The notes under the pieces are model-generated. The model saw only the letters and a list, made by a program, of their open reading frames with translations, did no database searches and was not told the DNA's origin. Shown piece by piece: positions 38,586 to 47,961 of a DNA stretch of 64,000 nt. Position 1 is the stretch's first letter. Every line of letters begins with the position of its first letter. The stretch comes from Citrobacter sp. On2M. Its GTDB lineage: Bacteria; Pseudomonadota; Gammaproteobacteria; Enterobacterales; Enterobacteriaceae. The stretch covers positions 1,054,001 to 1,118,000 of the forward strand of contig NZ_WPCV01000002.1 in assembly GCF_018035235.1 (NCBI RefSeq), given 5' to 3'. The translations under genes and the position numbers were made by a program.

Positions 38586-39836
38586 ATGGATATAATGAGA
38601 AGTGTTGTGGGTATGGTGGTATTACTGGCCATCGCGTTTCTGCTGTCAGTAAATAAAAAACGTATTAGTCTGCGCACTGTTGGGGCTGCGCTGGTACTGC
38701 AAATAGCCATCGGCGGCATTATGCTCTATTTCCCGCCGGGAAAATGGCTGGTTGAACAGGCCGCGCTCGGCGTGCACAAGGTGATGTCATATAGTGATGC
38801 AGGTAGCGCATTTATCTTCGGCTCTCTGGTTGGGCCAAAAATGGATGTGCTGTTTGACGGGGCCGGGTTTATTTTCGCCTTCCGGGTGCTCCCGGCCATC
38901 ATTTTTGTGACCGCACTCATCAGTCTGCTCTACTACATTGGCGTGATGGGGCTGTTGATCCGCATCCTCGGCGGTATTTTCCAGAAGGCGCTGAATATCA
39001 GTAAGATCGAGTCATTTGTCGCCGTAACCACGATTTTCCTCGGGCAAAACGAGATCCCGGCAATCGTGAAACCGTTTATTGATCGCCTGAATCGCAATGA
39101 GTTGTTTACCGCTATCTGTAGCGGGATGGCCTCGATTGCTGGCTCAATGATGATTGGTTACGCCGGAATGGGCGTCCCGATTGATTATTTGTTGGCGGCA
39201 TCCTTGATGGCAATCCCTGGCGGTATTTTGTTCGCGCGTATGCTGAGTCCGGCAACGGAAGAATCTCGCGTCACCTTTGAAAACCTGTCATTTACTGAAA
39301 CACCACCGAAAAGCATCATCGAGGCGGCGGCGAGTGGGGCGATGACCGGGCTGAAGATCGCCGCAGGTGTGGCGACAGTAGTTATGGCATTTGTCGCCAT
39401 TATCGCGCTGATTAACGGTATTATCGGCGGAATTGGTGGTTGGTTTGGTTATGGGCATGCCACTCTGGAAGGGATCTTTGGCTATGTGTTAGCCCCGCTG
39501 GCATGGATTATGGGCGTGGACTGGAGTGATGCAACGCTGGCAGGTAGCTTGATTGGACAGAAGCTGGCGATCAACGAATTTGTCGCTTATCTCAACTTCT
39601 CGCCGTATCTGCAAACGGGCGGGACGCTGGACGTGAAGACCATCGCGATTATCTCGTTTGCGCTGTGTGGTTTCGCGAACTTCGGTTCGATTGGCGTCGT
39701 GGTCGGGGCATTTTCGGCGATTGCGCCACAGCGTGCACCGGAAATCGCGCAGCTTGGAATGCGTGCGCTGGCAGCAGCAACGCTGTCGAACCTGATGAGC
39801 GCCACTATCGCCGGTTTCTTTATCGGACTGGCATAA
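38586..39836 (+). CDS. psuT: NupC-family nucleoside transporter, probably PsuT
   Basis: A 416-residue concentrative nucleoside transporter with an N-terminal hydrophobic triplet of helices, a gate domain, and FLGQNEIPAIVKPF and GFANFGSIGVVVGAFSAI. E. coli has two near-identical paralogues here, psuT and nupX, both 416 residues. The position right after psuKG favours psuT, the pseudouridine importer. The next gene is yeiI, so nupX, rihB and yeiL of E. coli appear to be absent from this interval. NupX remains possible. Confidence 0.75.
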   Translation: MDIMRSVVGMVVLLAIAFLLSVNKKRISLRTVGAALVLQIAIGGIMLYFPPGKWLVEQAALGVHKVMSYSDAGSAFIFGSLVGPKMDVLFDGAGFIFAFRVLPAIIFVTALISLLYYIGVMGLLIRILGGIFQKALNISKIESFVAVTTIFLGQNEIPAIVKPFIDRLNRNELFTAICSGMASIAGSMMIGYAGMGVPIDYLLAASLMAIPGGILFARMLSPATEESRVTFENLSFTETPPKSIIEAAASGAMTGLKIAAGVATVVMAFVAIIALINGIIGGIGGWFGYGHATLEGIFGYVLAPLAWIMGVDWSDATLAGSLIGQKLAINEFVAYLNFSPYLQTGGTLDVKTIAIISFALCGFANFGSIGVVVGAFSAIAPQRAPEIAQLGMRALAAATLSNLMSATIAGFFIGLA

Positions 39837-39846
39837 AATAAAGTTT

Positions 39847-39880
39847 GTAGGCCGGATAAGCGTAGCGCTATCCGGCAGAC
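39847..39880. repeat. REP-like palindromic element after psuT
   Basis: GTAGGCCGGATAAG and GCGCTATCCGGCAGAC form the arms of a typical enterobacterial REP. It lies between the convergent psuT and yeiI stops, which are only 46 bases apart. Confidence 0.8.
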
Positions 39881-39882
39881 AT

Positions 39883-40971
39883 TCAAGCTGTTTGCAGCAA
39901 ATACAGAGCGTTATCCGCAGAGAGCGTTGGGTTGTTGATACTGACGCTGGCCCGCGATAATGCCGCGCAGGCCATGGCAAAGCGCGCGCTTTCACGAAAC
40001 TCACTGCCTTCCAGAAAGCTGTACAGTAATCCCGCCATAAAAGCGTCATCGGCACCAAAACTGTCTACCACCGTATGCTCAGGCGGCGTCAATAAAAACT
40101 GTTCGCCGTCCTTTTCGCTGCAAAAAACGGATTCATCTTCCAGGCAGACAAAAATGCGTTTTACCCCTTGCTGATGCAGGCTATTGACGGCCTGTACGCG
40201 ATCCGCATCAGTATGAATAGGTTGGCCCCATAAAATCGCAAGCTCTTTCTGCGTGGGTTTAAGCGTATGAATACGCGTAAACCAGGTCTTCATTTTTGCC
40301 GCTTTGAACTCTGAAACGGTGTCAATAAATACCGGAATGTCATCGGCAATAGTAAAGACCCACTCAATGGCTTCGGCGGTCAGATTGCAATCGGCCAGTA
40401 CGACACCGGAATGGCGGATCAAATCTCGCGAACTGTTCAGCAACTGCGGCGTCAATTGTTGCAGGATATGGGTATCGTTAATGGCCAGGACGGTCTCTTC
40501 CCGCTGATTAGCGATCGACAGGTAGGTTGAGGTATTGTGTCCATGCAGACGAATGCAGCTGGAAACGTTAACACCAGCCTGACGCGTTTGTTCCAGCAAT
40601 GTTTCGCCATAGAAGTCACTGCCAACAGCGGAAATTAAATGTACGTCGCGCCCCAGCAGCGCCAGGTTGTGGGCGATGTTACGTCCTACACCGCCCGCTG
40701 AGCAATGAATGCTACCAGGGTTAGAGGCTGCCTGAGGATAATGGATGTCTGCAACACCCCGGATATCCATGTTGATAGCCCCTACAACCACGCAATAATC
40801 CTGTTCGGTAAGGATATAACCTTTACCTTTGATCATGCCTTTACGCATTAAATCCATAATATGCGCAGCGACGCGTGAACGGCTGATCTGCAAAATATCG
40901 GCGATTTCATTCTGCTGAATCAACGGATTGCGGCGCAGGATCTTAAGGATCTGCTTTTCCCTGTCGTTCAT
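39883..40971 (-). CDS. yeiI: YeiI, PfkB-family sugar kinase with N-terminal HTH
   Basis: A 362-residue fusion of a winged-helix domain (residues 1-55, NDREKQILKILRRNPLIQQ then ISRSRVAAHIMDLM) with a PfkB kinase (YCVVVGAINMDIRG ... SFGADDAFMAG). In the C-terminal signature a common GAGD reads GADD. The kinase half resembles PsuK, suggesting a nucleoside or ribosyl substrate, but this is unproven. It begins two bases after nfo ends, so it probably shares the nfo transcript. Confidence 0.9.
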   Translation of the reverse strand: MNDREKQILKILRRNPLIQQNEIADILQISRSRVAAHIMDLMRKGMIKGKGYILTEQDYCVVVGAINMDIRGVADIHYPQAASNPGSIHCSAGGVGRNIAHNLALLGRDVHLISAVGSDFYGETLLEQTRQAGVNVSSCIRLHGHNTSTYLSIANQREETVLAINDTHILQQLTPQLLNSSRDLIRHSGVVLADCNLTAEAIEWVFTIADDIPVFIDTVSEFKAAKMKTWFTRIHTLKPTQKELAILWGQPIHTDADRVQAVNSLHQQGVKRIFVCLEDESVFCSEKDGEQFLLTPPEHTVVDSFGADDAFMAGLLYSFLEGSEFRESARFAMACAALSRASVSINNPTLSADNALYLLQTA

Positions 40972-40973
40972 GA

Positions 40974-41831
40974 TTAGGCCACCGCTTTTTCTGTTTGCTG
41001 GGCTTTCAGCCAGGCAATCTCTTCTGCCCAGATATCTGGATTAATGGTTTCCAGCACCAGCGGAATGCCGTCAAAACGATTGTCCTGCATAATCCATCGG
41101 AATGCGTCGTGGCCAATATTGCCTTCACCCAAGCTGTGGTGACGGTCAACGCGGCTGCCAAACGTGCTCTTTGCGTCGTTCAGGTGCATACCGCGCAGAT
41201 ATTTGAAGCCGACAATACGTTCGAATTCCGCAAACGTCTTTTCGCATTCCTCAACGGAACGCAAATCGTAACCGGCCGCGAAGGCGTGGCAGGTATCAAT
41301 ACAGACGCCGACACGGGATTTATCTTCTACGCCGTCGATAATGGCGGCCAGGTGCTCAAACTTAAAGCCAAGGTTGCTGCCCTGTCCGGCGGTATTTTCA
41401 ATTACCGCTGTAACGCCCTGGGTCTGGGCGAGGGCGATGTTGATGGATTCGGCAATGCGCGCCAGACATTCATCTTCCGGGATCTGCATCAAATGGCTGC
41501 CCGGGTGAAAGTTCAACAGGGATAGGCCAAGCTGTTCGCAGCGCTGCATTTCATCGATAAACGCCTCGCGTGATTTTTCCAGCGCATCGCTGACCGGATG
41601 ACCGAGATTTATCAGGTAGCTGTCGTGAGGCAGGATTTGCGCGGAAGTATAGTGATACTTCTCGCAGGCAGATTTGAAACCATCAATGATTTCGGTGGTC
41701 AGCGGCGCGGCACGCCACTGACGCTGATTCTTGGTGAACAGGGCGAATGCGGTCGCTTCGATTTCTGCGGCTCGAATAGCGGCGTTAGCCAGACCGCCAG
41801 CGGCGCTTACGTGCGCTCCAATATATTTCAT
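40974..41831 (-). CDS. nfo: Endonuclease IV
   Basis: A 285-residue AP endonuclease that cuts 5' to abasic sites and repairs oxidised ends. The trinuclear zinc ligands lie in [55 protein letters not shown] and VLETINPD. E. coli nfo belongs to the SoxRS regulon; no soxbox was confirmed here. The ATG lies immediately after a large hairpin (41838-41874) that pairs away the likely ribosome-binding region. Confidence 0.97.
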   Translation of the reverse strand: MKYIGAHVSAAGGLANAAIRAAEIEATAFALFTKNQRQWRAAPLTTEIIDGFKSACEKYHYTSAQILPHDSYLINLGHPVSDALEKSREAFIDEMQRCEQLGLSLLNFHPGSHLMQIPEDECLARIAESINIALAQTQGVTAVIENTAGQGSNLGFKFEHLAAIIDGVEDKSRVGVCIDTCHAFAAGYDLRSVEECEKTFAEFERIVGFKYLRGMHLNDAKSTFGSRVDRHHSLGEGNIGHDAFRWIMQDNRFDGIPLVLETINPDIWAEEIAWLKAQQTEKAVA

Positions 41832-41837
41832 AAATTA

Positions 41838-41874
41838 AACCCGCCATACTCAAAAGGGGAGAGTATAGCGGGTT
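41838..41874 (-). terminator. Stem-loop between yeiH and nfo
   Basis: AACCCGCCATACTC (41838-41851) pairs with GAGTATAGCGGGTT (41861-41874), 13 of 14 pairs. On the minus strand it is followed by TTTAATTT and then the nfo ATG. It could end yeiH transcription, and it also sequesters the GGCGGG that may serve nfo translation. Confidence 0.65.
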
Positions 41875-41896
41875 AATGGGGGGGAGTCGTGCTCGT

Positions 41897-42946
41897 TTAT
41901 GCCATCAGTGCGTGGATAGCGAGGTTAATCGCGCCACCGCCCACAATCAGCCAGACAAACAGCAGCAGGGCCATCAGTAACGGTTTAGCACCGGCTTTTT
42001 TCAGGGCGCTAACGTGAGTGGTCAGCCCCAGTGCAGCCATCGCCATTGCCAGCAAAATGGTATCCAGTGTTACCAGCATATTCACTACCGACTGCGGCAG
42101 AAAGTGGAACGAGTTAAAAATCGCGACCACAATGAACAGGATGGCAAACCACGGAATGGTGATTTTGCTCTTCTCACCACCGGTGGCCGGAGAAAGCTGT
42201 TTAACGCGAGCGGCCAACAGGATAAGGAACGGTGCCAGCATCATGACGCGCAGCATTTTGGCAATAACCGCGGCGTTTTCCGCATCCGGGTTAATGGCGT
42301 GACCGGCAGCCACAACCTGAGCGACTTCATGCATGGTGGAACCAATGTAAATGCCGTAGGTTTCCGGGCTAAACCAGTGCGCCAGTAGCGGGTACATCGC
42401 CGGATACAGGAAGATAGCGATGGTACCGAAGATGACCACTGTGGCGACAGCGACGGTCACCTTACTGGCTTCCGCTTTCACCACCGGTTCAGTTGCCAGC
42501 ACGGCGGCGGCACCACAAATGCTGCTCCCCGCGCCAATCAGCCAACTGGTATGGCGGTCCAGACCAAACACTTTCTGCCCAAGGAAGCAGGCAATCATAA
42601 AGGTACTGCTTAGCGTTAACACATCAATCACGATACCGCTGACGCCAACGTCAGCAATTTGCGCGAAGGTGAGGCGAAACCCGTAGAGGATAATCCCCAG
42701 ACGCAATAAATGTTGTTTAGCAAACAGCACACCGCCGTCACAGCTTTTCCAGATGTGCGGATAGACGGTATTGCCGAGAACCATCCCCAGTAAGATTGCC
42801 AGGGTGAGGGCGCTGAACCCGGCACCTGCGACGGCGGGAATGGATCCACCCCATAAGGCGACCCCAGTGATAACTGCACTCAGGGCGAGCCCCGGAATAA
42901 AATGCCACGCTGTACGACGATGAGTCTGCAAGGTGAGTTCTGTCAT
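41897..42946 (-). CDS. yeiH: YeiH, UPF0324 inner-membrane protein
   Basis: A 349-residue polytopic protein with about ten membrane segments (UPF0324, putative sulfate exporter family). Family stretches are GIILYGFRLTFAQI, GAGSSICGAAAVLATEP and GIYIGSTMHEVAQV. It is divergent from yeiE, whose product activates it in related species; a role in exporting a small sulfur anion is inferred from family annotation and that neighbour. Confidence 0.9.
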   Translation of the reverse strand: MTELTLQTHRRTAWHFIPGLALSAVITGVALWGGSIPAVAGAGFSALTLAILLGMVLGNTVYPHIWKSCDGGVLFAKQHLLRLGIILYGFRLTFAQIADVGVSGIVIDVLTLSSTFMIACFLGQKVFGLDRHTSWLIGAGSSICGAAAVLATEPVVKAEASKVTVAVATVVIFGTIAIFLYPAMYPLLAHWFSPETYGIYIGSTMHEVAQVVAAGHAINPDAENAAVIAKMLRVMMLAPFLILLAARVKQLSPATGGEKSKITIPWFAILFIVVAIFNSFHFLPQSVVNMLVTLDTILLAMAMAALGLTTHVSALKKAGAKPLLMALLLFVWLIVGGGAINLAIHALMA

Positions 42947-43065
42947 ATCCTTCTCCTTTATCTGGGTAAAAGAGTACGGCGAAGTGGTATAAAAATAAAA
43001 TTGATTATATATTTATAATTAATCTCTATAAGTGGTAAGTGACGGATATCCGGTGGAAAACGACT

Positions 43066-43947
43066 ATGCATATCACCCTGCGACAACTTGAAGTGTTTGC
43101 TGAGGTATTAAAAAGCGGCTCAACGACCCAGGCGTCTGTCATGCTGGCATTGTCGCAGTCGGCGGTGAGTGCCGCGCTTACCGATCTGGAAGGACAGCTT
43201 GGCGTACAGCTCTTTGACCGGGTGGGCAAACGACTGGTAGTCAACGAGCACGGGCGCTTGCTCTACCCACGGGCGCTGGCACTACTCGAGCAAACGACCG
43301 AAATCGAACAGCTTTTCCGCGAAGATAATGGTGCCATTCGGGTTTATGCCAGTAGCACCATTGGCAACTATATTCTGCCTGCCATGATTGCCCGCTATCG
43401 GCATGATTTCCCCGATTTGCCGCTGGAGCTTAGCGTGGGCAACAGCCAGGATGTGATCAATGCGGTACTGGATTTCCGGGTAGATATCGGGCTGATTGAA
43501 GGGCCGTGTCATAGTACGGAAATAATCTCTGAACCGTGGCTTGAAGACGAGCTGGTAGTGTTCGCGGCACCGTCGTCACCGCTGACAAAGGGACCCGTTA
43601 CGCTGGAACAGCTGGCTGCTTCGCCGTGGATCCTGCGTGAACGAGGATCAGGTACGCGTGAACTGGTGGATTACCTGCTGTTGTCTCATTTACCGAGATT
43701 TCAGATGGCAATGGAGTTGGGTAACTCCGAGGCCATTAAGCATGCGGTGCGCCATGGTCTCGGGATCAGCTGTTTGTCGCGGCGGGTCATTGCCGAGCAG
43801 TTACAGGCGGGAACGCTGAGCGAAGTTCCCGTGCCGCTTCCGCATTTGGTCCGCACGCTATGGCGTGTTCATCATCGACAAAAACATATCTCCAATGCCA
43901 TTACGCGCTTTTTGCACTACAGCGACCAGGTAGAGCAGGGGGAATAA
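43066..43947 (+). CDS. yeiE: YeiE, LysR-family regulator
   Basis: A 293-residue LysR-type regulator of the CysB/YeiE group. The HTH reads [25 protein letters not shown], followed by a periplasmic-binding-like domain. Published work on Salmonella and Cronobacter YeiE reports sulfite as ligand; I rely on memory for that. An in-frame start nine codons earlier is rejected because [15 protein letters not shown] is the family N-terminus. It is divergent from yeiH and upstream of lysP, both plausible targets. Confidence 0.92.
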   Translation: MHITLRQLEVFAEVLKSGSTTQASVMLALSQSAVSAALTDLEGQLGVQLFDRVGKRLVVNEHGRLLYPRALALLEQTTEIEQLFREDNGAIRVYASSTIGNYILPAMIARYRHDFPDLPLELSVGNSQDVINAVLDFRVDIGLIEGPCHSTEIISEPWLEDELVVFAAPSSPLTKGPVTLEQLAASPWILRERGSGTRELVDYLLLSHLPRFQMAMELGNSEAIKHAVRHGLGISCLSRRVIAEQLQAGTLSEVPVPLPHLVRTLWRVHHRQKHISNAITRFLHYSDQVEQGE

Positions 43948-44142
43948 GACGTTCACTGTCGTGATGACTCCTTTTTGCATAATGGCGGTTACGTTTTAAC
44001 CGCCTTGCACCCTCTGTTTTCTGCTTTACTTATAATCCGCGGCCAGTCATGAAGGTCTCTTATAACAGCGCATTTGTGCCGGAAGAATGCCGTTTCGTCT
44101 GCTACAATCGCGCCTCATTTTTTGGATGGATAGCATTTTCAC

Positions 44143-45612
44143 ATGGTTTCCGAAACTAAAACCACAGAAGCGCCCACGCTACGTCGTGAACTGAAGGCGC
44201 GTCACCTGACGATGATCGCCATTGGTGGTTCCATCGGTACGGGTCTTTTCGTTGCATCTGGTGCAACCATTTCTGCGGCGGGTCCTGGCGGCGCGCTGTT
44301 TTCCTATATTCTGATTGGCCTGATGGTGTACTTCCTGATGACCAGTCTCGGTGAACTGGCTGCCTACATGCCGGTTTCCGGCTCGTTCTCCACCTACGGT
44401 CAGAACTATGTAGAAGAAGGCTTTGGTTTCGCGCTGGGGTGGAACTACTGGTACAACTGGGCAGTAACGATTGCCGTTGACCTGGTGGCCGCACAGTTGG
44501 TAATGAGCTGGTGGTTCCCGGACACGCCGGGCTGGATCTGGAGCGCGCTGTTCCTCGGCGTTATTTTCCTGCTGAACTACATTTCCGTTCGCGGATTCGG
44601 TGAGGCGGAATACTGGTTCTCACTGATCAAAGTGACCACCGTCATTATCTTCATCGTGGTTGGCGTGATGATGATTTTCGGTATCTTCAAAGGCGCTCAG
44701 CCAGTGGGCTGGAGCAACTGGACGACCGGTGATGCACCGTTTGCCGGTGGTTTTGCTGCGATGATTGGCGTGGCGATGATCGTTGGCTTCTCCTTCCAGG
44801 GAACTGAGCTGATCGGTATCGCGGCAGGCGAATCTGAAGATCCTGAGAAGAATATCCCACGTGCGGTCCGTCAGGTGTTCTGGCGAATCCTGCTGTTCTA
44901 TGTGTTCGCGATTTTGATTATCAGCCTGATCATTCCGTACACCGATCCGAGCCTGCTGCGTAACGATGTGAAAGACATTAGCGTTAGCCCGTTCACGCTG
45001 GTATTCCAGCATGCGGGTCTGCTGTCTGCGGCGGCGGTGATGAACGCAGTTATCCTGACGGCAGTGCTATCTGCGGGTAACTCCGGGATGTATGCCTCCA
45101 CGCGTATGCTTTACACCCTGGCATGTGACGGCAAAGCGCCACGTATTTTCGGTAAACTGTCTTGTGGCGGCGTACCGCGTAACGCGTTGTATGCTACCAC
45201 CGTGGTGGCGGGGCTGTGCTTCCTGACCTCGATGTTTGGCAACCAGACCGTATACCTGTGGTTGCTGAATACCTCCGGGATGACGGGCTTTATCGCCTGG
45301 CTGGGGATCGCCATTAGCCACTATCGCTTCCGTCGCGGTTATGTGCTGCAGGGTCATGATGTGAAAGATCTGCCGTATCGTTCTGGCTTCTTCCCGCTGG
45401 GGCCGATCTTCGCCTTTGTGCTGTGCCTGATTATTACCCTCGGTCAGAACTACGAAGCGTTCCTGAAAGACAGCATTGACTGGGGCGGCGTGATGGCTAC
45501 CTATATCGGTATCCCACTGTTCCTGATTATCTGGTTTGGCTATAAGCTGACGAAAGGAACCCATTTTGTTCGCTATAGCGAAATGAAATTCCCGGGCCGC
45601 GTGAAGAAATAA
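44143..45612 (+). CDS. lysP: LysP, lysine-specific permease
   Basis: A 489-residue amino acid-polyamine-organocation permease with 12 membrane segments that imports lysine with protons and, in E. coli, also restrains the CadC sensor. The helix 1 motif IGGSIGTGLFVASG and the helix 6 region GFSFQGTELIGIAAGESEDP are present. A 195-base leader separates it from yeiE; E. coli lysP is controlled by ArgP and YeiE. A strong terminator follows. Confidence 0.96.
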   Translation: MVSETKTTEAPTLRRELKARHLTMIAIGGSIGTGLFVASGATISAAGPGGALFSYILIGLMVYFLMTSLGELAAYMPVSGSFSTYGQNYVEEGFGFALGWNYWYNWAVTIAVDLVAAQLVMSWWFPDTPGWIWSALFLGVIFLLNYISVRGFGEAEYWFSLIKVTTVIIFIVVGVMMIFGIFKGAQPVGWSNWTTGDAPFAGGFAAMIGVAMIVGFSFQGTELIGIAAGESEDPEKNIPRAVRQVFWRILLFYVFAILIISLIIPYTDPSLLRNDVKDISVSPFTLVFQHAGLLSAAAVMNAVILTAVLSAGNSGMYASTRMLYTLACDGKAPRIFGKLSCGGVPRNALYATTVVAGLCFLTSMFGNQTVYLWLLNTSGMTGFIAWLGIAISHYRFRRGYVLQGHDVKDLPYRSGFFPLGPIFAFVLCLIITLGQNYEAFLKDSIDWGGVMATYIGIPLFLIIWFGYKLTKGTHFVRYSEMKFPGRVKK

Positions 45613-45630
45613 CAGTATAAAAAGCATAAC

Positions 45631-45663
45631 AAAACCCCGGCATGGTGAGTGCCGGGGTTTTTT
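45631..45663. terminator. Bidirectional terminator between lysP and cirA
   Basis: CCCCGGC (45635-45641) pairs with GCCGGGG (45651-45657), with four As before and six Ts after. It lies between the convergent stops and can serve both genes. Confidence 0.93.
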
Positions 45664-45675
45664 ATTGCGCCAGAC

Positions 45676-47661
45676 TTAGAAGCTGTAAGTCAGGCCAACC
45701 GTGTAACGACGACCATCGAGGACGGTGTCGTAGGTATCGTAATCGATTTGCTTATCCAGCACGTTATACACGCCGGCAGTCATCAACAGATCCTTGGTGG
45801 CATAGTAGCGTAAACCCACATCGACCTGGGTATAGGACGGCGTGCCCTGCGCCATAGAAGTACGGCTCAGGTATTCAGACGTTTTCCCGCGCAGATTCAG
45901 GCGGCTCCAGAAACCGAGATCCTGCGTGGCCTGCCAGTCCAGCGTGGTGTTGAACATATGCTTTGGCATTTTGTTCAATGGCTGGCCGGAGAACTGACCG
46001 CTTTTCTGCTCAGATTCCGTGTAGGTGTAGTTCGCCGTCCAGTTGACGTCGGAGGTTATTTTCCAGCCGAAGGTGGATTCTACGCCGCGCATATTAGCTT
46101 TATCGACGTTAACGCGATCGCTGACGAAGTCATAAGTGGTATTGCCGATAGTACAGGCCGGGTCGGAACTGCTGTTACAGCGACGCACCTCGGTGATTTT
46201 GTTTTTGAAGTCGGTATTGAACAGGGTGACGCCTGCGTTGAGGTTGTCGCCGTTATCCCACAGTAAGCCGATTTCTTCGCTGAGGCTTTTCTCCGGCTTC
46301 AGGTCTGGATTGCCGACAATGATTCCGTTCAGACGTCCGCCGCCGGTGACCTGTCCCCAGTTTGCTGATGACTGGCGCAGGTCTGGCGCACGGTAGCCCG
46401 CCGAAACGCCGCCTTTTAAGGTCCATTGATCGCTCAGATGCCATACGCCATAGCCGCGCGGCGTCCAGTTGTCACCGTAGTTTTCATCTTTATCCATACG
46501 CAGACCACCGGTCAACGTAAAGGTATCGGTAACGGCCCATTCATCTTCAGCAAACAACGCCCAGCTCCAGCGGGTCAGTTTGTTCAGCCCATCAGCAGCT
46601 TGTAGCTGATTCCCGTTATCACGCAATTTCTCATAACGGTATTGCCCGCCTAACGTCAGGGTGTGCGCCCCGAGGAAGACCTGATTCTGGTTATTGAAAA
46701 TCGTGTTGTAAGACTTCATCTGGCGACCCGGGTTTTCGCTCTCTTCCTGCTGGACATAGCTGGTGGAGTTGAAGTCGTCGTAATAACCACTGTGGGTTAA
46801 GGAATAGGTCGTGTGTACATACTTGCTTTCGCTTTTACTGTTGGGCTTACAGCTTCCGTTGCGGCAGTTTTCCTCAGCCATAGATTTGCCCGGCGTACTG
46901 TCGCGGTCTTGCAATTCACGAGCGTAATCGAAGTCGACGTCATTTTTATCATCTGGCGTAAAGTTCAGGGTTAACCCTCCGTTACGCATACGCTGTTCAT
47001 TGTAGCCATTGAGGATTTTATCTTCCGCCCGATGGGAGAATAACCCGGTCACCTTCGCACCAAGTAATCCGTCAATCAGTGGCCCGGACGCATAGGCGTT
47101 GGTCTGGTAAATATCGCCGGAGTCTCTGTCCTCCTGGAACGTGGCGTCGCCGTGCAGAGAGCCGGTCCAGGCTTTGGTATTCGAGACTTTCTTGGTGATG
47201 ACGTTAATGACGCCGCCCATCGCATCGGAACCATACAGGGACGACATCGGGCCACGGATGACTTCAATACGCTCGATGGATTCCAGCGGCGGCAGCCAAC
47301 CTTGCTCAATACCTGAATTGTCGCTGTTCGGGCGTGTGCCGCGGGTGCTGATGCGTTTACCGTTGACCAGGAAGAGCGTGTATTGCGAAGCCATACCGCG
47401 AATACTGATGTCGCTGCTGCTCCCCCCGCCGGTGACGACGACGCCAGGGACATCTTTTAGCGCATCGGTGACATCGCGATAGGCTTTATCTTCGATCTGC
47501 TGCTTGGTAATAACAGATATCGACGCCGGAGCATCCTGTATTTTCTGCTCAAAGCCGGTAGCTGTTACTACCACGGTGTCTTGTTCTGCGGCATGGCCGA
47601 GTGATGGGAGACTGGCGACGCATACTGCGGCAGCTACAGCCTTAACGTGAGGTATAGTCAT
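45676..47661 (-). CDS. cirA: CirA-type TonB-dependent catecholate siderophore receptor
   Basis: A 661-residue outer-membrane receptor: signal peptide (MTIPHVKAVAAAVCVASLPS, ending GHA), TonB box DTVVVTA, plug domain with DVPGVVVTGGG and RGPMSSLYGSDAMGGVINV, and a 22-strand barrel ending in Phe (VGLTYSF). It imports linear catecholate iron complexes. Five in-frame ATGs lie upstream. ATG 47661 gives the only good signal peptide and has GGAATG upstream. It occupies the cirA locus, but the barrel differs markedly from E. coli CirA as I remember it, and resembles the CirA/IrgA/Iha group in general. Confidence 0.8.
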   Translation of the reverse strand: MTIPHVKAVAAAVCVASLPSLGHAAEQDTVVVTATGFEQKIQDAPASISVITKQQIEDKAYRDVTDALKDVPGVVVTGGGSSSDISIRGMASQYTLFLVNGKRISTRGTRPNSDNSGIEQGWLPPLESIERIEVIRGPMSSLYGSDAMGGVINVITKKVSNTKAWTGSLHGDATFQEDRDSGDIYQTNAYASGPLIDGLLGAKVTGLFSHRAEDKILNGYNEQRMRNGGLTLNFTPDDKNDVDFDYARELQDRDSTPGKSMAEENCRNGSCKPNSKSESKYVHTTYSLTHSGYYDDFNSTSYVQQEESENPGRQMKSYNTIFNNQNQVFLGAHTLTLGGQYRYEKLRDNGNQLQAADGLNKLTRWSWALFAEDEWAVTDTFTLTGGLRMDKDENYGDNWTPRGYGVWHLSDQWTLKGGVSAGYRAPDLRQSSANWGQVTGGGRLNGIIVGNPDLKPEKSLSEEIGLLWDNGDNLNAGVTLFNTDFKNKITEVRRCNSSSDPACTIGNTTYDFVSDRVNVDKANMRGVESTFGWKITSDVNWTANYTYTESEQKSGQFSGQPLNKMPKHMFNTTLDWQATQDLGFWSRLNLRGKTSEYLSRTSMAQGTPSYTQVDVGLRYYATKDLLMTAGVYNVLDKQIDYDTYDTVLDGRRYTVGLTYSF

Positions 47662-47791
47662 TTGTATCATTCCATTTAAATGAATCAAACTGCGCGTCAT
47701 GTGAAAGGCCATGACAATTGTATGTATTTGTCTTTTAAGGACTCTTTTCAGTAAAGAAGCGGGGTGATTGTACAAAATCATTAATTTTTGT

Positions 47792-47824
47792 AAACACAAA
47801 TGATAATAGAAATCATTTGTGTTT
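47792..47824. promoter_or_regulatory. Fur-box-like 13-bp perfect inverted repeat upstream of cirA
   Basis: AAACACAAATGAT (47792-47804) and ATCATTTGTGTTT (47812-47824) are exact reverse complements around a seven-base centre, about 130 bases before the cirA ATG. The inner part (AATGATAATAGAAATCATT) fits the Fur consensus GATAATGATAATCATTATC at most positions. Iron repression of cirA is well known in E. coli. Confidence 0.75.
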
Positions 47825-47892
47825 GATTTTATTTCGAGGGAAATGCTTTTTAATCAATAAGATAATGGAGTGAGAAAAAAGGAGAAAAAGTA

Positions 47893-47961
47893 ATGAAAGC
47901 GAGACGAATGAAGAGGGGAAACCTTTTTGATGCTGAAGAATGGCTTACGTTTTTGACTTAA
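47893..47961 (+). CDS. Possible 22-residue small protein divergent from cirA
   Basis: An ATG with GGAG eight bases upstream opens a 22-codon frame (MKARRMKRG...EEWLTFLT) ending in TAA, and a ten-pair hairpin followed by GTTTT begins at the last base of the stop codon. Shine-Dalgarno, frame and terminator together look like a complete tiny gene. Its basic N-terminus and amphipathic acidic-aromatic C-terminus match no family I know. It faces away from cirA and the Fur-like repeat lies about 70 bases upstream. It may instead be chance in a gap whose hairpin serves the transporter gene. Confidence 0.4.
   Translation: MKARRMKRGNLFDAEEWLTFLT

Noticed and set aside
40995-41525. 176-codon open frame antisense to nfo
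   Set aside because: Shadow of the nfo coding frame, explained by codon bias.
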